This document shows, piece after piece, positions 61,807-64,000 of a stretch of 64,000 nt of DNA; position 1 is the stretch's first letter; each line of letters opens with the position of its first letter. Location of the stretch: assembly GCF_014635185.1 (NCBI RefSeq), contig NZ_BMCM01000001.1, positions 620,001-684,000 of the forward strand, written 5' to 3'. Origin of the DNA: Microbacterium murale (GTDB lineage Bacteria; Actinomycetota; Actinomycetes; Actinomycetales; Microbacteriaceae). Below the pieces are notes generated by a model. The model searched no databases. It was given only the letters and a program-made list of their open reading frames with translations, and had not been told where the DNA came from. A program made the position numbers and the translations under genes.

Positions 61807-63258
61807 TCAGAACGGATAGCGCGCGATGTCGGACTGAATCGTGACCCACTGCAGGTCGCAGAAGGTGCTGAGGTTCGCCGACCCGCCGAAGTGACCGCCC
61901 GTGCCCGATGCCTTGGTGCCGCCGAACGGGGCGACGGCCTCGTCGTCGACGGTCTGGTCGTTGATGTGCACGGCTCCCGACTTGATCCGGTCGGCGAGCT
62001 CGAAGGCTCCGTACGGGTTGCCGGTGAGCACCGAGACCGACAGTCCGTACTCGGACGAGTTGATGATGTCGATGGCCTCGTCGACGGTGTCGTACGTCGT
62101 GATCGGGGCGACCGGTCCGAAGATCTCCTGCGAGAACGCCGGAGCGTCGTGCGGCACGTTCGACAGCACGGTCGGCCGGTAGAACAGGTTTTCGTAGGTG
62201 CCCCCGGCGCTCAGCGTCGCGCCGGCGGCGACCGAGTCCCGCACGATGCCGTCGATCTTCGACAGCTGACCGGCGTCGATGATCGGTCCGAGAGCGTTGG
62301 TCGGATCGGTCGGGTCGCCGACGGTGATGCGGTTCGCGATCTCGCTGAGCTTGGCGGTGTACTCCTCGGCCATGGAACGGTGCACGAGGTGACGCCCCGT
62401 GGTCATGCAGATCTGCCCCTGGTGCAGGAACGATCCCCACGCGCCGGCGGATGCCGCGGCATCCACGTCGGCGTCGGGCATGACGAGCAGGGCGTTGTTG
62501 CCGCCGAGCTCAAGGTGCAGCTTCTTCAGCAGCGGAGCCGCGGCCTCGCCGATCTTGCGACCGGCGGCCGTGGAACCCGTGAACGAGATGCACGGCACGT
62601 CCGGGTGCGCGACCAGCGCGGCACCGACGTCTGCCCCTCCTGGCAGCACGTGCAGCAGCCCATCGGGCAGACCGGCTTCGGCGAGGATCTCGGCGAGGGT
62701 GAGTCCGCCGGCGACGGGCGTGCGCGGGTCCGGCTTCAGGATCACGGCGTTGCCGAGCGCGAGCGCCGGGACGATCGAGCGGGCCGACAGGATCGACGGG
62801 AAGTTGAACGGACTGATCACGCCCACCACGCCGACGGGCACGTACCGACCGATCGAGGTACGCGGCTTCATGCTGCGCAGCAGCTGTCCGTAGGGCTGAG
62901 CGGCCAGGCCCGCACCCTCGGCGAACTCGGAGACGACCAGGCCCGCCTCGAATGCGGCCTTGCCCGCTCCGGACCCGGACTCGGGGATCAGCCAGTCGGT
63001 GAGCCGCTCGGGCGCGGCCTTCAGGATCGCCGACGCCTTCGCCATGACGGCGGCACGTTCGGTGTACGGCAGTGCCGCCCACGCGACCTGCGCCTTGGTG
63101 GCCTCGGCGACTGCGGTGTCGAGGTCAGCGGTGGTGGCCTGGCCGACCGTCGCGATCACCTCACCCGTTGCCGGGGCCAGTACGTCGAGGGTTCCACCCT
63201 CACCCGCCACGAAGCCGCCGCTCGTGTAGATCTTCTCTTCCCAGATTGTGGTGCTCAT
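61807..63258 (-). CDS. Aldehyde dehydrogenase, benzaldehyde/vanillin type
   Basis: This 483-residue NAD(P)-dependent enzyme has the catalytic Glu in HLELGGNNALLV and the catalytic Cys in HQGQICMTTGRH, SPFNFPSILSARS, and the ending ARYPF. It is a close relative of the enzyme at 9266-10720. It lies 31 bases after a lignostilbene-dioxygenase-like gene whose reaction would yield aromatic aldehydes, so oxidising 4-hydroxybenzaldehyde or vanillin to the acid is the likely job. Confidence 0.9.
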   Translation of the reverse strand: MSTTIWEEKIYTSGGFVAGEGGTLDVLAPATGEVIATVGQATTADLDTAVAEATKAQVAWAALPYTERAAVMAKASAILKAAPERLTDWLIPESGSGAGKAAFEAGLVVSEFAEGAGLAAQPYGQLLRSMKPRTSIGRYVPVGVVGVISPFNFPSILSARSIVPALALGNAVILKPDPRTPVAGGLTLAEILAEAGLPDGLLHVLPGGADVGAALVAHPDVPCISFTGSTAAGRKIGEAAAPLLKKLHLELGGNNALLVMPDADVDAAASAGAWGSFLHQGQICMTTGRHLVHRSMAEEYTAKLSEIANRITVGDPTDPTNALGPIIDAGQLSKIDGIVRDSVAAGATLSAGGTYENLFYRPTVLSNVPHDAPAFSQEIFGPVAPITTYDTVDEAIDIINSSEYGLSVSVLTGNPYGAFELADRIKSGAVHINDQTVDDEAVAPFGGTKASGTGGHFGGSANLSTFCDLQWVTIQSDIARYPF

Positions 63259-63289
63259 CGTTCATCCTTTTTTCGTGGTGTGAGGTGAG

Positions 63290-64000
63290 TCAGGCGGCGT
63301 TCTCACGCTGCGCGGCGATGGCAGCATCCAACTGCTCCGCCTCGGCCCACGAACCGTGGAACGCGAACGGCACGCGCACGGGCAGCTTCACCCGGGCCAG
63401 CGGTGCGGCGGTGAAGGACACCGTCTCATGCACGAGCAGCTCGGACAATCCCGTTTCGCGGTTCCACCACAGCGACAGCAGGTAGCCATCGTTCTCGGCG
63501 TTCGCGCCACGGCGCTGCACGAACACGGGCTCGCTCGGGTTGGTCAGCGCATCCTCGCCCTCGATGACGATCGTCTGCCCGGTCTCGAAGTCGAAACGGG
63601 CGAGGCCGTCGGTCATCGTCTCCGGGGTGAGGTCGCGCGTGGTCGCGAAATAACCGAACTGCTGCTTCTGGCCGAGGAGCGCGTCGTTGATCATCGGGAA
63701 CTCACCAGCCACACCGCTGAGCATCCGATTGGACGCCTTCTTGGTCACCGGGTCCAGCTCGAACCTCCACGCCATCGCCGGCGGGAACCAGCTGTGCGAA
63801 GCCACCGGGTCGTCCGGGTGCTCGGCCGGGTTGCCCAGGCGCGAGATGACATGCAGGTCGACGACGATGCGGTCCTCGGTCTCGTAGGCGTTGAAGAAGT
63901 GGGTCGGGGCGAGCATGAGTCCGGTGTCGTACCAGGTCACCTTCTTCGTCCGGCGGTCGAGCACCGCGAACCGGCTGCCGTCCGGCACGGCATCCTCGTC
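63290..64000 (-). CDS. Carotenoid oxygenase family, lignostilbene dioxygenase-like (5' end outside window)
   Basis: The C-terminal 236 residues of a carotenoid cleavage/lignostilbene dioxygenase are present. Seen are an iron-ligand His in APTHFFNAYE, the segment PSEPVFVQRRGANAENDGYLL, and the end motif PFAFHGSWA with the last iron-ligand His. These Fe(II) enzymes cut the central double bond of stilbenes or carotenoids into two aldehydes. The neighbouring aldehyde dehydrogenase favours a stilbene. The first half of the protein lies beyond the right edge. Confidence 0.86.
   Translation of the reverse strand, partial: DEDAVPDGSRFAVLDRRTKKVTWYDTGLMLAPTHFFNAYETEDRIVVDLHVISRLGNPAEHPDDPVASHSWFPPAMAWRFELDPVTKKASNRMLSGVAGEFPMINDALLGQKQQFGYFATTRDLTPETMTDGLARFDFETGQTIVIEGEDALTNPSEPVFVQRRGANAENDGYLLSLWWNRETGLSELLVHETVSFTAAPLARVKLPVRVPFAFHGSWAEAEQLDAAIAAQRENAA

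Noticed and set aside
61429..63288. 619-codon plus-strand frame
   Set aside because: It is antisense to the aldehyde dehydrogenase gene and shows no protein family features.

Overview
The window is GC-rich actinobacterial DNA, most like Microbacterium or a close relative in the Microbacteriaceae. The assignment rests on the base composition, frequent GTG starts, the common ggatgcc/gcatcc codon pairs and lipoprotein-type ABC binding proteins. Genes are densely packed, often with 4-base ATGA or GTGA overlaps. No rRNA, tRNA, CRISPR array, insertion sequence or prophage was recognised. Taxonomy is an inference from sequence style only.

Region 1 (1-8147) looks like ordinary chromosome: a secreted TAP-type alpha/beta hydrolase, a PQQ-type sugar dehydrogenase lipoprotein, an MHS-family symporter, and an ABC-2 exporter followed by a histidine kinase and response regulator.

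From 8152 to the right edge almost everything looks catabolic and modular. 8152-14514: an AraC regulator, a benzaldehyde-type aldehyde dehydrogenase and a ribose-type ABC importer, with three TGCAC..AACGCC direct repeats in the control region. 14519-21078: a type I extradiol ring-cleavage dioxygenase, a GntR regulator, a NitT/TauT-type ABC importer and a CynX-type transporter. 21163-32550: a hydrolase-rich operon (two phosphotriesterase-like proteins, one with its metal site destroyed, a flavin monooxygenase, an esterase, a metallo-beta-lactamase-fold protein and a CocE-type hydrolase). It is divergent from a complete P450-ferredoxin-reductase set. An exporter and a TetR gene follow, and one operator motif links them all.

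33216-39568: two more P450s, TetR and AraC regulators, a TfdB-type phenol hydroxylase and the remnant of a MarR gene. 39569-42958: pcaI-pcaJ-pcaF and an IclR regulator, the last steps of the 3-oxoadipate pathway. 43132-47390: a GntR regulator, an Nramp-fold transporter lacking the metal-site motif, and two dehydrogenases. 47445-50106: a DszC-like and DszA-like flavin monooxygenase pair.

50225-58047 is a protocatechuate 4,5-cleavage operon: ligJ, ligK, ligI, a fused ligAB and ligC, followed by an aldo/keto reductase and a ModA-like cytoplasmic protein, with a divergent LysR gene. No ligU tautomerase was recognised. 58044-64000 holds a DUF3237 protein, an exporter, a PucR-type regulator, a second benzaldehyde-type dehydrogenase and a lignostilbene-dioxygenase-like protein cut by the window edge.

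Read together, the right part could convert lignin-type stilbenes to aromatic aldehydes, then acids, then protocatechuate, and on to pyruvate and oxaloacetate. P450s or hydroxylases would feed the central ring-cleavage steps. The substrate of the P450/phosphotriesterase/hydrolase module in the middle is unknown, and that module is the best candidate for something undescribed.
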